A DNA stretch of 13,440 nucleotides from Candidatus Pelagibacter sp. (GTDB lineage: Bacteria; Pseudomonadota; Alphaproteobacteria; Pelagibacterales; Pelagibacteraceae), in contig JAOIXS010000021.1 of NCBI GenBank assembly GCA_028225715.1, positions 1,041-14,480 of the forward strand. Reading direction: 5' to 3'. This document shows, in pieces, positions 7,748-13,440 of this stretch; the stretch's first letter is position 1; each line of letters begins with the position of its first letter. A program made the position numbers and the translations under genes. The notes under the pieces were generated by a model. The model was not told the DNA's origin and searched no databases. It saw only the letters and a list, made by a program, of their open reading frames with translations.

Positions 7748-8614
7748 TTAGGCTTTTTGTACATGTTTATGTCAGTATGTGCATTTTCTTTTATGGATTT
7801 AATAGTTAAATGGTCTGAAGATTATCCTTTAGGGCAGGTGTTATTTTTTAGAGGTTTTTTTGGAGTAATTATATACTTTTTTATAATGCCTAGAGATAGA
7901 ATAAAAAATTTTTACTCCACTAAGAGAGCAGGTTTACATTTTTTAAGATGCTTATTTGGCCTGATAGCTTTAATTGCAATATTTATTGCTTTAAGAAATT
8001 TACCACTAGCTACTGTGGTTAGCATTTCCTTTGCTGCACCAATATTTACTACTGTTTTTTCAATTTTTTTTTTAAGTGAGAAAGTTGGATTCTATAGATG
8101 GCTTGCTGTATCAATTGGTTTTATTGGAATTATAGTAATAACAGAACCTGGTTTTGGGGATCTAAACATATACTATATTTATCCAATTATTTTCTGTTTA
8201 GGTTTATCTTACGTTGCAATAGCAATTAGGCAATTATCTACAACAGAACCTGTTTGGCTTATTGCTCTCAATTTTTCAATAGTTATTACTTTAGCAAGTT
8301 TATTTACAATTCCTTTTGGCTGGGTTATGCCTAATGCTCAAGACTTAGTTTTATTGTCTATGATTGGATTCTTAGGAGGTTTTGCAAATTTATGGCTTAG
8401 TCAATCCTTTAAACTATCTGAAGTTTCTCTAGTATCACCATTAAAATATTTAGCATTAGTTTTTGGAATAATTTTTGGATATTTAATTTGGGATGAGATC
8501 CCTACAATAAAAACATTACTTGGTGCACTATTAGTTGTTTCTTCATCTTTAATTATCCTTAGGAGAGAAATTTACCATAAGAAAGAAATACCATCTACAA
8601 CTAGACATGAGTAA
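7730..8614 (+). CDS. EamA/DMT-superfamily transporter
   Basis: A 294-residue polytopic protein with about ten hydrophobic helices in two homologous EamA halves (about 5-137 and 145-280). Typical family segments are seen in order: a first helix with AFSFMDLIVKW, the end of the first half ALRNLPLATVVSISFAAPIF followed by FFLSEKVGFYRW and GIIVI, and in the second half FKLSEVSLVSPLKYLALVFG with IWDEIP, which is the repeat counterpart. DMT proteins are inner-membrane permeases, mostly exporters of amino acids or other small metabolites; the substrate is not predictable. ATG 7730 is preferred because it starts just before the first helix; a TTG at 7694 in the same frame would overlap the divergent msrA start. 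Its stop overlaps the next gene's ATG by 8 bp (ATGAGTAA), so the pair is coupled. Confidence 0.88.
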   Translation: MLTKNQLGFLYMFMSVCAFSFMDLIVKWSEDYPLGQVLFFRGFFGVIIYFFIMPRDRIKNFYSTKRAGLHFLRCLFGLIALIAIFIALRNLPLATVVSISFAAPIFTTVFSIFFLSEKVGFYRWLAVSIGFIGIIVITEPGFGDLNIYYIYPIIFCLGLSYVAIAIRQLSTTEPVWLIALNFSIVITLASLFTIPFGWVMPNAQDLVLLSMIGFLGGFANLWLSQSFKLSEVSLVSPLKYLALVFGIIFGYLIWDEIPTIKTLLGALLVVSSSLIILRREIYHKKEIPSTTRHE

Positions 8615-9242
8615 AAAACCAAAATATTGGAGTACTGCAAAAAAATATTTATCCAACAAGGATAAAGTGATGTCTTTATTGATTAGTAAATATAAATCTC
8701 CTTCAGAGGCAGTGCTTACTTCTAGGAAAGATATATTTTTTTCATTATGCAAAAGTATTATTGGGCAACAAATTAGTGTTGCTGCTGCCAATTCCATATT
8801 TTCAAAATTTCAAAAAAAATGTAAGAATAAAATAAATGCTAAAACTGTTTCAGCACTATCCGCTGCTCAGATAAAAAGTTGTGGATTAACTAAACAAAAG
8901 GTTAAAGGAATAAAAAGTTTAGCAAAGCAAATATTGGATAAATCATTTAATCCTAGGTTAATTCCTAAAATGTCAGATGAAGAAGCTATTACCTATTTAT
9001 CTCAATTAAGACAAATTGGAAGATGGTCAGCTGAAATGATTTTGTTGTTTACTTATAATCGCTCAAATATTTGGCCTATACAAGATATTGGTCTTTTAAG
9101 AGGAATTTCAAAAAATTATAAAAAAAAATATCTACCACCTGAATCTTATGTAAAATTATTAAACAAAAGGTTTAGTCCATACTGCTCAGTTGCAACTTGG
9201 TATATATGGAGAAGTATAGATCCAGAACCTATTCAGTACTAA
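8607..9242 (+). CDS. HhH-GPD DNA glycosylase, AlkA / 3-methyladenine glycosylase II type
   Basis: The 211-residue product matches the compact AlkA-like DNA-3-methyladenine glycosylases that remove alkylated bases in base excision repair. Seen in order: LCKSIIGQQISVAAA (47-61), the conserved helix at the domain start; LTKQKVKGIKSLA (94-106); the helix-hairpin-helix LRQIGRWSAEMILLF (134-148); and PIQDIGLLRG (157-166) with Asp160 in the position of the catalytic Asp, followed by an RFSPYCSVATWYIWR stretch (188-202) that matches the family's P-x-R-S-x-A-x-x-Y-x-W ending. No iron-sulfur Cys cluster is present, separating it from EndoIII/MutY. It lacks the N-terminal domain of E. coli AlkA, as bacterial short forms do. 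It is translationally coupled to the EamA gene by an 8-bp overlap, and its 3' end overlaps that of the DUF1330 gene by 14 bp. Confidence 0.9.
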   Translation: MSKKPKYWSTAKKYLSNKDKVMSLLISKYKSPSEAVLTSRKDIFFSLCKSIIGQQISVAAANSIFSKFQKKCKNKINAKTVSALSAAQIKSCGLTKQKVKGIKSLAKQILDKSFNPRLIPKMSDEEAITYLSQLRQIGRWSAEMILLFTYNRSNIWPIQDIGLLRGISKNYKKKYLPPESYVKLLNKRFSPYCSVATWYIWRSIDPEPIQY

Positions 9243-9525
9243 AACCTTCTACAATTTGTAGGTTTCGTTCAGTGGTATTTTTGGCTATAGCCCAGCCATC
9301 TTGATATTCTTTAGAATCATGACATTTCATTGCCTGTTCATGACTTGGAAATTCCCAGATTACAGTTCTTGGGTAAGTTTCGCCCTCTAAAATTTCAAAT
9401 TTTCCACCTCTTACCAAGGGTTTTCCTCCATAACTTTTTATTATTTCAGTAACTTTTGAACCATAATTTTTTAAATTTTCTTGATTATCTATTCTTTTAT
9501 ACAAAGCAATCCAGTAGGCTTTCAT
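9229..9525 (-). CDS. DUF1330 domain protein
   Basis: A 98-residue cytosolic protein matching the DUF1330 family, a dimeric ferredoxin-like alpha/beta barrel fold. Visible features are the N-terminal MKAYWIALYKRIDN strand, KSYGGKPLVRGGKFEILEGE (50-67 region), RTVIWEFPSHEQAMKCHDSKEYQ (the conserved strand-helix with the F-x-S-x-x-x-A motif), and a C-terminal strand. No biochemical role is established for the family. The start at 9525 has one of the better ribosome binding sites here (AAGGAG, 5 nt before ATG). It is monocistronic: convergent with the glycosylase gene, whose end it overlaps by 14 bp, and divergent from the phosphoribosyltransferase. Confidence 0.9.
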   Translation of the reverse strand: MKAYWIALYKRIDNQENLKNYGSKVTEIIKSYGGKPLVRGGKFEILEGETYPRTVIWEFPSHEQAMKCHDSKEYQDGWAIAKNTTERNLQIVEGFSTE

Positions 9526-9530
9526 TATTT

Positions 9531-9536
9531 CTCCTT
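9531..9536 (-). promoter_or_regulatory. Ribosome binding site of the DUF1330 gene
   Basis: AAGGAG on the minus strand, 5 nt upstream of the ATG ending at 9525. It supports this start and is unusual in a window where most starts lack a Shine-Dalgarno site. Confidence 0.75.
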
Positions 9537-9568
9537 TTTTAATAATTTTTTATATGATAATGAATTTT

Positions 9569-10090
9569 ATGGCAGAGAAATTAATTATCACTTTTGATCA
9601 GTATACAAAAATTGTGGAAAAACTAGCAATAGAAATTCACAATAGCTACAAGCCAACAGTATTAGTGGGTATTATGAGAGGCGCAGCTCCTATATTGGAT
9701 ATCCTTTCTAGAATTTTAAAATTACCAATAGCTTATATAGTTATTCAAAGTTACTCAGGAAAAGGAATGCAAGACAAGCAAGGCCAATTAATGTTTGCAA
9801 GGGAAATTAGTTCTTTAGCTGAAAATAAAGATTTTGATAAAGTTTTATTAGTAGACGATTTATCTGACACTGGATTAACTTTAAATAAAAGTATTGAGTG
9901 GTTAAAAAATTATGAGCCAACTAAAGATTATATAAACGAAGTTAAAACTGCTTGTTTATGGAAAAAAAAATCATCTACATTTGAGCCAGATTTTTGTCCA
10001 GTAAAATTAGATTCAGACCCATGGATTGTTCAACCTACTGAACATTATGAAGAGATCTCTATGGAAGAAATAATCAAGAAAAATAAATAG
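9569..10090 (+). CDS. Purine-type phosphoribosyltransferase (Gpt/HPRT-like)
   Basis: A type I phosphoribosyltransferase, about 173 residues from ATG 9569. The PRPP-binding loop is clear: VLLVDDLSDTGLTL (adjacent Asp-Asp and the DTG turn). Before it are the pyrophosphate-binding loop VLVGIMRGAAPILD and a hood segment YSGKGMQDKQG; the C-terminus has PDPWI-like SDPWIVQPTEHYEEI, resembling the W-I-x-x-P-W-E ending of xanthine-guanine/hypoxanthine enzymes. The likely reaction is base plus PRPP to nucleoside monophosphate plus pyrophosphate, salvaging guanine, xanthine or hypoxanthine. Base specificity is inferred only, supported by the purine permease convergent with it. Three in-frame ATGs (9554, 9560, 9569) exist with no Shine-Dalgarno; 9569 (MAEKLII) fits the family N-terminus best, but 9554 (178 residues) is possible. 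The stop codon is part of a terminator stem. Confidence 0.86.
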   Translation: MAEKLIITFDQYTKIVEKLAIEIHNSYKPTVLVGIMRGAAPILDILSRILKLPIAYIVIQSYSGKGMQDKQGQLMFAREISSLAENKDFDKVLLVDDLSDTGLTLNKSIEWLKNYEPTKDYINEVKTACLWKKKSSTFEPDFCPVKLDSDPWIVQPTEHYEEISMEEIIKKNK

Positions 10091-10112
10091 GGCTGGAATA
10101 ATTCCAGCCCTA
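10088..10112. terminator. Bidirectional intrinsic terminator between phosphoribosyltransferase and permease
   Basis: A perfect 11-bp palindrome (10088-10098 with 10102-10112, core GGGCTGGAA/TTCCAGCCC) with a 3-nt TAA loop. It is by far the most G+C-rich stem in the non-coding sequence. A/T-rich runs flank both sides (TTTATTTTTCTTGATT on the minus strand, ATTATATTTTA on the plus strand), so it can serve both convergent genes. The left arm includes the stop codon of the upstream gene. Confidence 0.88.
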
Positions 10113-10122
10113 AAATTATATT

Positions 10123-11433
10123 TTAAGCAACTGCAAAACTAACAACACTTAAGATTGCAATAATCCATATTGCTGGTGAAGTTGAAGAAAACTTACCAGT
10201 AAATAATCTGATTAATGCGTATGATACAAATGCTAAAGCAATACCGTTACTAATACTATATGTTAACGGCATAGCTATCATTGCAAGAATAGCAGGAGCT
10301 GCTTCACCAATATCATCCCATTCAATATCAGTTATGTTTCTAACAAAAAGAACAGAAACAAATACTAAAGCTGCACCATCAATTTGCTTAGGTAAACTTG
10401 TTGCTAAAGGAGCAAAGAATATACAAGCTAAAAATAGGAGACCAATTACTAAAGAGGTCATTCCTGTTTTTCCACCCGCTTTTACACCAGCACCAGATTC
10501 AACATAACTTGTTACAGTTGTTGTTCCCATCATTGCGCCAGCTACAGTTCCAACACTGTCAGCCATCATTGCTTTTTCGATATCTTTAACTTTACCATCT
10601 TTACCAACCTTACCGGCTACGTTTGCCACTGAAGTTAATGTTCCTGCAGTATCAAAGAAATCAACAAACAATAAAGTAAATACGACAGTTGTCATACCAG
10701 CTGTTAATGCTGCCGATAAGTCAAAATCAAATAGATAAGTCATCGGAGGTGGTGAGCTTGCAATTCCGTTAAATTTAGCAAGTCCAGTAGCCCATGCAAT
10801 AATACTGAATAACAAAATACCAATAATGATATTTCCTTTAATTTTCATTTTTTCAAGGACAACCATTAAAATAAATGCAGCACAACCCAATAGAACAAGA
10901 GGATCACTCAAGTCACCTAATTGAACTAATGTTACTGGATTATCAACAACAACTTCCATGATTTGAAGTCCAATTATTGCCAGGAATAATCCAATACCAG
11001 CACCAATTCCTAATTTTAAACTTCTTGGAATTGAATTAATTAACCATGCTCTAATAGGTGTTAATGAAATGATTAAGAATAAAACCCCAGCAACTAGTAC
11101 AGCTCCTAAAGCTTCTTGAGGCGTATAGCCCATTCCAGCACAAACACCGAATGCAACGAAAGCATTAATTCCCATACCTGGCGCCAAACCTATTGGCCAT
11201 GTTTTTCCATAAAATGCCATTATGAAACAAGCAAGTGCTGTTGCAACGATTGTTGCTGTGTATACTGCTCCAAATTCAAAGAACCCTTTTTCTGGTCCAG
11301 CAAATTCACCTGATAGTATAAATGGATTTAAAAACATAATGTAAGCCATTGTCAAAAATGTTGTTACACCAGCTATTACTTCTGTTTTAAAATCAGTCTT
11401 ATGTTTTTTATAGTCGAAATATTTTTCTAACAT
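10123..11433 (-). CDS. NCS2-family purine permease (AzgA/PbuG-like)
   Basis: A 436-residue inner-membrane protein with about 13-14 hydrophobic segments of the nucleobase:cation symporter-2 family, AzgA-like branch. Signature segments: VTTFLTMAYIMFLNP (23-37), LAPGMGINAFVAF (83-95), the LFVDFFDTAGTL loop (255-266), and GTTTVTSYVESGAGVKAGGKTG (303-324), the re-entrant region that binds base. AzgA-branch proteins take up adenine, guanine or hypoxanthine by proton symport; the precise base is not visible. Base use is richer in G+C and Ala/Gly than its neighbours, consistent with a conserved, well-expressed transporter. The ATG at 11433 has the strongest Shine-Dalgarno in the window (AGGAGG). It is convergent with the purine phosphoribosyltransferase and shares its terminator, together suggesting purine uptake and salvage. 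It is divergent from the small lipoprotein gene. Confidence 0.93.
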   Translation of the reverse strand: MLEKYFDYKKHKTDFKTEVIAGVTTFLTMAYIMFLNPFILSGEFAGPEKGFFEFGAVYTATIVATALACFIMAFYGKTWPIGLAPGMGINAFVAFGVCAGMGYTPQEALGAVLVAGVLFLIISLTPIRAWLINSIPRSLKLGIGAGIGLFLAIIGLQIMEVVVDNPVTLVQLGDLSDPLVLLGCAAFILMVVLEKMKIKGNIIIGILLFSIIAWATGLAKFNGIASSPPPMTYLFDFDLSAALTAGMTTVVFTLLFVDFFDTAGTLTSVANVAGKVGKDGKVKDIEKAMMADSVGTVAGAMMGTTTVTSYVESGAGVKAGGKTGMTSLVIGLLFLACIFFAPLATSLPKQIDGAALVFVSVLFVRNITDIEWDDIGEAAPAILAMIAMPLTYSISNGIALAFVSYALIRLFTGKFSSTSPAIWIIAILSVVSFAVA

Positions 11434-11437
11434 TGAT

Positions 11438-11443
11438 CCTCCT
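11438..11443 (-). promoter_or_regulatory. Strong ribosome binding site of the NCS2 permease
   Basis: A full AGGAGG on the minus strand, 4 nt before the ATG (AGGAGG-ATCA-ATG). It fixes the start at 11433 and is unusually strong compared with the other starts here. Confidence 0.85.
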
Positions 11444-11445
11444 AA

Positions 11446-11472
11446 GATTAAGACCGATTAATATTAGATTAA
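11446..11472. repeat. Three phased GATTAA repeats upstream of the permease
   Basis: GATTAA occurs at 11446, 11456 and 11467, spaced 10 and 11 bp, i.e. about one helical turn. They sit 13-39 bp upstream of the permease ATG, in the position of a promoter-proximal operator or leader. A regulator site is inferred only; the A/T-rich background makes chance repeats possible. Confidence 0.4.
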
Positions 11473-11477
11473 TTAGG

Positions 11478-11507
11478 AAAATACTCTTAAAAATCCAAGT
11501 TTATCAA
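11478..11507 (-). promoter_or_regulatory. Candidate NCS2 permease promoter
   Basis: On the minus strand TTGATA (11502-11507) and TATTTT (11478-11483) are separated by 18 bp. The start site would fall near 11471, so the GATTAA repeats would overlap and follow it. Alternative weak boxes exist nearby. Confidence 0.3.
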
Positions 11508-11564
11508 CATATTTCAACTTATAAGTTTATATTTATGCCATATTTTGGGTGTTATCATTTACTT

Positions 11565-11870
11565 ATGGAAAAATTAAAATTTATTTTAATAAGCTTATTT
11601 TTTTTAACTCTTGTTGCTGGCTGTCAAACAATCAAAGATAAAACAGATGCAATTGTTGAAAAAGAAAATGCTAAGTTAAGTGAATACATTGGAAAAACTT
11701 CAAATAATTTACAAATGGATTTAGGCAAGCCAGATGAGGATTTTAAAAATGATAAAGGTAACTTAGAGCTTGTTTATAATACAAAAAAATATGGAATACT
11801 TTGTGAAAGAAGATTTGAAGTAGATTCTAATTTTATTGTAGTTGGCTTTGTTTCAAATGGTTGTTTCTAA
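11565..11870 (+). CDS. Small lipoprotein of unknown function, BamE-like domain possible
   Basis: A 101-residue predicted lipoprotein. Residues 1-19 are a signal peptide (MEKLKF, then a hydrophobic run) ending in the lipobox LVAGC with Cys20. The ATG at 11565 is chosen because it starts directly before this signal; the open frame extends upstream without resembling protein. The mature part holds a Lys/Glu-rich linker (24-44), then SNNLQMDLGKPDEDFKNDKGNLELVY, which resembles the L-G-x-P-x-x turn and strand seen in BamE/SmpA-type outer-membrane assembly lipoproteins. This likeness is weak. Cys80 and Cys100 in the C-terminal strands (LCERRF, NGCF) could form a disulfide. It stands alone: divergent from the permease (131-bp gap) and convergent with the peptidase, 10 bp away. 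Confidence 0.78.
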   Translation: MEKLKFILISLFFLTLVAGCQTIKDKTDAIVEKENAKLSEYIGKTSNNLQMDLGKPDEDFKNDKGNLELVYNTKKYGILCERRFEVDSNFIVVGFVSNGCF

Positions 11871-11880
11871 AAATTAGAGA

Positions 11881-13440
11881 TTAAATTTTTTCAGAAATTT
11901 TCAATGCAAATGCATAATCAAGTGCAATTTCCTCTATAGCTCCATCTCTACCAGATTTACCACCATGACCAGCGTTCATTTCAGTTTTTAAAAGCAATAA
12001 ATTATTATCAGTTTTATAATCTCTAAGTTTGGCAGTAAATTTTGCTGGCTCATCAAACAATACTCTGTTGTCACTTAAGCTTGTTGTGATCAGTATATGA
12101 GGATAATCCATCTTTTTTATATTGTTATAGGGAGCATAAGAATAAATATAATCAAAGTGATCCTTTTTATCTTTTGCATTTCCAAACTCATCAAATTCCC
12201 CAACTGTTAAAGGTAAAGAGTGATCTAAATTGGTTGTCAAAGAGTCGACAAATGGTACAGCCATTATAATTCCCAGAAATAATTCAGGGGCTTGATTAAC
12301 TACAGCACCCATAAGAAGACCACCCGCAGAGCCACCCATACCTATTATCTTATTTTTTGAAGTATATTTATTTTCAATTAAGTATTTTGCAGAAGCAATA
12401 TAATCTTCAAAAGTATTTTTTTTATTAAGCAATTTTCCTTCTTTCCACCACTTCATACCTCTTTCCATACCCCCTCTAATATGGGCTGTAACCCAGATGA
12501 TATCTCTATTAATTAAACTTAATCTAGTTGTAGAAAAACTAGGGTTCATAGAACTTCCGTATGAACCATATCCATAAAGCAATAATTGAGCACTACCATC
12601 CAGTTTAGTATTTTTATGTCTTGTAATTGTAAGAGGAACAAGTCTTCCATCGTGTGATTTACAATCAACTCTTTCAACAATGTAGTCATCAGGATTGTGA
12701 CCGGATGGAATTTCTTGTTCTTTAACTAATTTTTTTTCTTTTGTGTTTAAGTTATAAGAATAAACTCTAGATTGTGTCTTTGGTGAAGAATAACTTATGT
12801 ATATCTCGTCTGTATTTTTATCTCTTTGCATCAAAGAGGCACCTGGAACATATACGGTTTCATTAGAAAAAATTAGCTCTTCTTCTGTTCCAGTTGTAAT
12901 ATTTTTTACAAATAATTTATCTAAAGCATCTGAAGTTTCAGACCTTATGATCCAATTTTTTAAAAACGTTAACCCTCCAATTAGAACTTCCTCTTTTGCA
13001 GCAATAAAGGTTTTCCAGTCTGGTTTTTCCAAACTATCACTAATGTCTATTTTAAAATCCTCAGCATTTTCATTAGTATGATTATAAAATTTACCATCCC
13101 AAGAATTAACTGAATAAAGAATTCCTCTTTGTCTTTTTTTTATTAATTTAGGTTTAGGATCTTTTTCATTAACATCAAAGTAATATTGTTCAGAAGTATT
13201 ATGGTCTGAAGAGTTGATAAAAAAATATTTATCATCTGAACTTAAACCAATTGTAACGGTAAAAGCTTCACTTTTTTCTTCAAAAATTAATTGATCTTTG
13301 TTAACTTTAGTTCCTAATTTGTGTCTATAAATTTTTCTTGGTCGATGATTTTCATCAAGCTTTGAATAAAAAATATATTGATCATCTAAACTAAAAGTTA
13401 TGCCACCTGATGTCTCCTCTATCCTGTCAGTCACTAATTT
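11881..13440 (-). CDS. ptrB: Oligopeptidase B (S9A prolyl-oligopeptidase family), 5'-truncated by window edge
   Basis: The frame runs off the right edge (K-L-V-T-D-R-I-E before an internal GTG at 13434), so the true start is outside; about 519 residues are visible of a protein normally near 680-700. Numbering from the GTG: a beta-propeller portion (1-255), then the alpha/beta hydrolase domain from about 257. It has the classic LLYGYGSYGSSMNPSFS (285-301) and AHIRGGMERGMKWWKEGK (317-334) blocks. The catalytic triad is complete: Ser369 in GMGGSAGG, Asp455 in SLSDNRV and His490 in NAGHGG. By family, it cleaves short peptides after Lys/Arg in the cytosol. A different S9A specificity cannot be excluded without the substrate-pocket acidic residues being checked. 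It is convergent with the small lipoprotein gene, 10 bp apart. Confidence 0.92.
   Translation of the reverse strand, partial: KLVTDRIEETSGGITFSLDDQYIFYSKLDENHRPRKIYRHKLGTKVNKDQLIFEEKSEAFTVTIGLSSDDKYFFINSSDHNTSEQYYFDVNEKDPKPKLIKKRQRGILYSVNSWDGKFYNHTNENAEDFKIDISDSLEKPDWKTFIAAKEEVLIGGLTFLKNWIIRSETSDALDKLFVKNITTGTEEELIFSNETVYVPGASLMQRDKNTDEIYISYSSPKTQSRVYSYNLNTKEKKLVKEQEIPSGHNPDDYIVERVDCKSHDGRLVPLTITRHKNTKLDGSAQLLLYGYGSYGSSMNPSFSTTRLSLINRDIIWVTAHIRGGMERGMKWWKEGKLLNKKNTFEDYIASAKYLIENKYTSKNKIIGMGGSAGGLLMGAVVNQAPELFLGIIMAVPFVDSLTTNLDHSLPLTVGEFDEFGNAKDKKDHFDYIYSYAPYNNIKKMDYPHILITTSLSDNRVLFDEPAKFTAKLRDYKTDNNLLLLKTEMNAGHGGKSGRDGAIEEIALDYAFALKISEKI

Noticed and set aside
8549..8797. Minus-strand open frame of 82 codons across the EamA/glycosylase junction
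   Set aside because: Antisense to two well-supported coding sequences and without recognisable features.
9242..9263. Short imperfect hairpin around CTACA/TGTAG after the glycosylase stop
   Set aside because: Five-bp stem with bulges inside the DUF1330 coding end and no T tract; not convincing as a terminator.
10398..11313. Plus-strand open frames inside the permease gene
   Set aside because: Both (10398-10589, 11116-11313) are shadows of a clear NCS2 permease.
11433..11564. N-terminal extension of the small lipoprotein from an ATG at 11433
   Set aside because: It would precede the signal peptide by 44 residues, overlap the permease start and ribosome binding site, and show no protein-like conservation pattern; ATG 11565 gives a proper lipoprotein.
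11434..11564. Purine riboswitch upstream of the permease
   Set aside because: I searched the 131-bp leader on the minus strand by eye and did not find the conserved three-way-junction core; the region is A/T-rich with only short repeats.
11864..11880. Weak hairpin TCTAA-AAA-TTAGA followed by T-rich sequence after the small lipoprotein
   Set aside because: Only one G-C pair and one wobble; too unstable to call a terminator, though it lies at the right place between convergent genes.
12797..13081. Plus-strand open frame of 94 codons inside the peptidase gene
   Set aside because: Shadow frame opposite the oligopeptidase B propeller; Ser/Phe-rich mirror composition.

Overview
The window looks like a piece of a streamlined marine alphaproteobacterial chromosome of the SAR11 (Pelagibacterales) type. 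This is inferred from the very A+T-rich sequence, the Lys/Asn/Ile-rich proteins, intergenic gaps of a few bases or overlaps, mostly weak or absent Shine-Dalgarno sites, and a housekeeping gene set with no mobile elements. I see no rRNA, tRNA, IS, prophage or CRISPR. Assignment to SAR11 rests on this style and on family recognition, not on a search.

Layout. The left edge holds the C-terminal part of a MurU-like sugar-phosphate nucleotidyltransferase (+), whose stop overlaps that of gpmA, phosphoglycerate mutase (-). A 59-bp A/T-rich divergent gap leads to a two-gene + unit: a VanZ-like membrane protein and a lytic-transglycosylase-like lipoprotein. Facing it is a tight four-gene minus-strand operon transcribed msrA, sseA-type mercaptopyruvate sulfurtransferase, RND periplasmic adaptor, RND permease, with gaps of only 1, 3 and 4 bp. 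Divergent from msrA is a + unit of an EamA-type transporter and an AlkA-type HhH-GPD DNA glycosylase. A DUF1330 gene (-) follows, then a purine-type phosphoribosyltransferase (+) convergent with an NCS2 purine permease (-); these two share a strong palindromic terminator. A small lipoprotein (+) and most of an S9A oligopeptidase B (-), cut by the right edge, complete the window.

Functional themes. The operon joins repair of oxidised methionine, sulfane-sulfur chemistry and export. The phosphoribosyltransferase and permease form a plausible purine uptake and salvage pair. The MurU-like enzyme and the lytic-transglycosylase lipoprotein both concern peptidoglycan turnover.

No clearly new multi-gene system is visible. 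The observations most worth following are the RND adaptor, which appears to lack the alpha-helical hairpin and has a long Lys-rich tail; its operon with msrA and sseA; and three helically phased GATTAA repeats upstream of the purine permease, next to the strongest ribosome binding site in the window.
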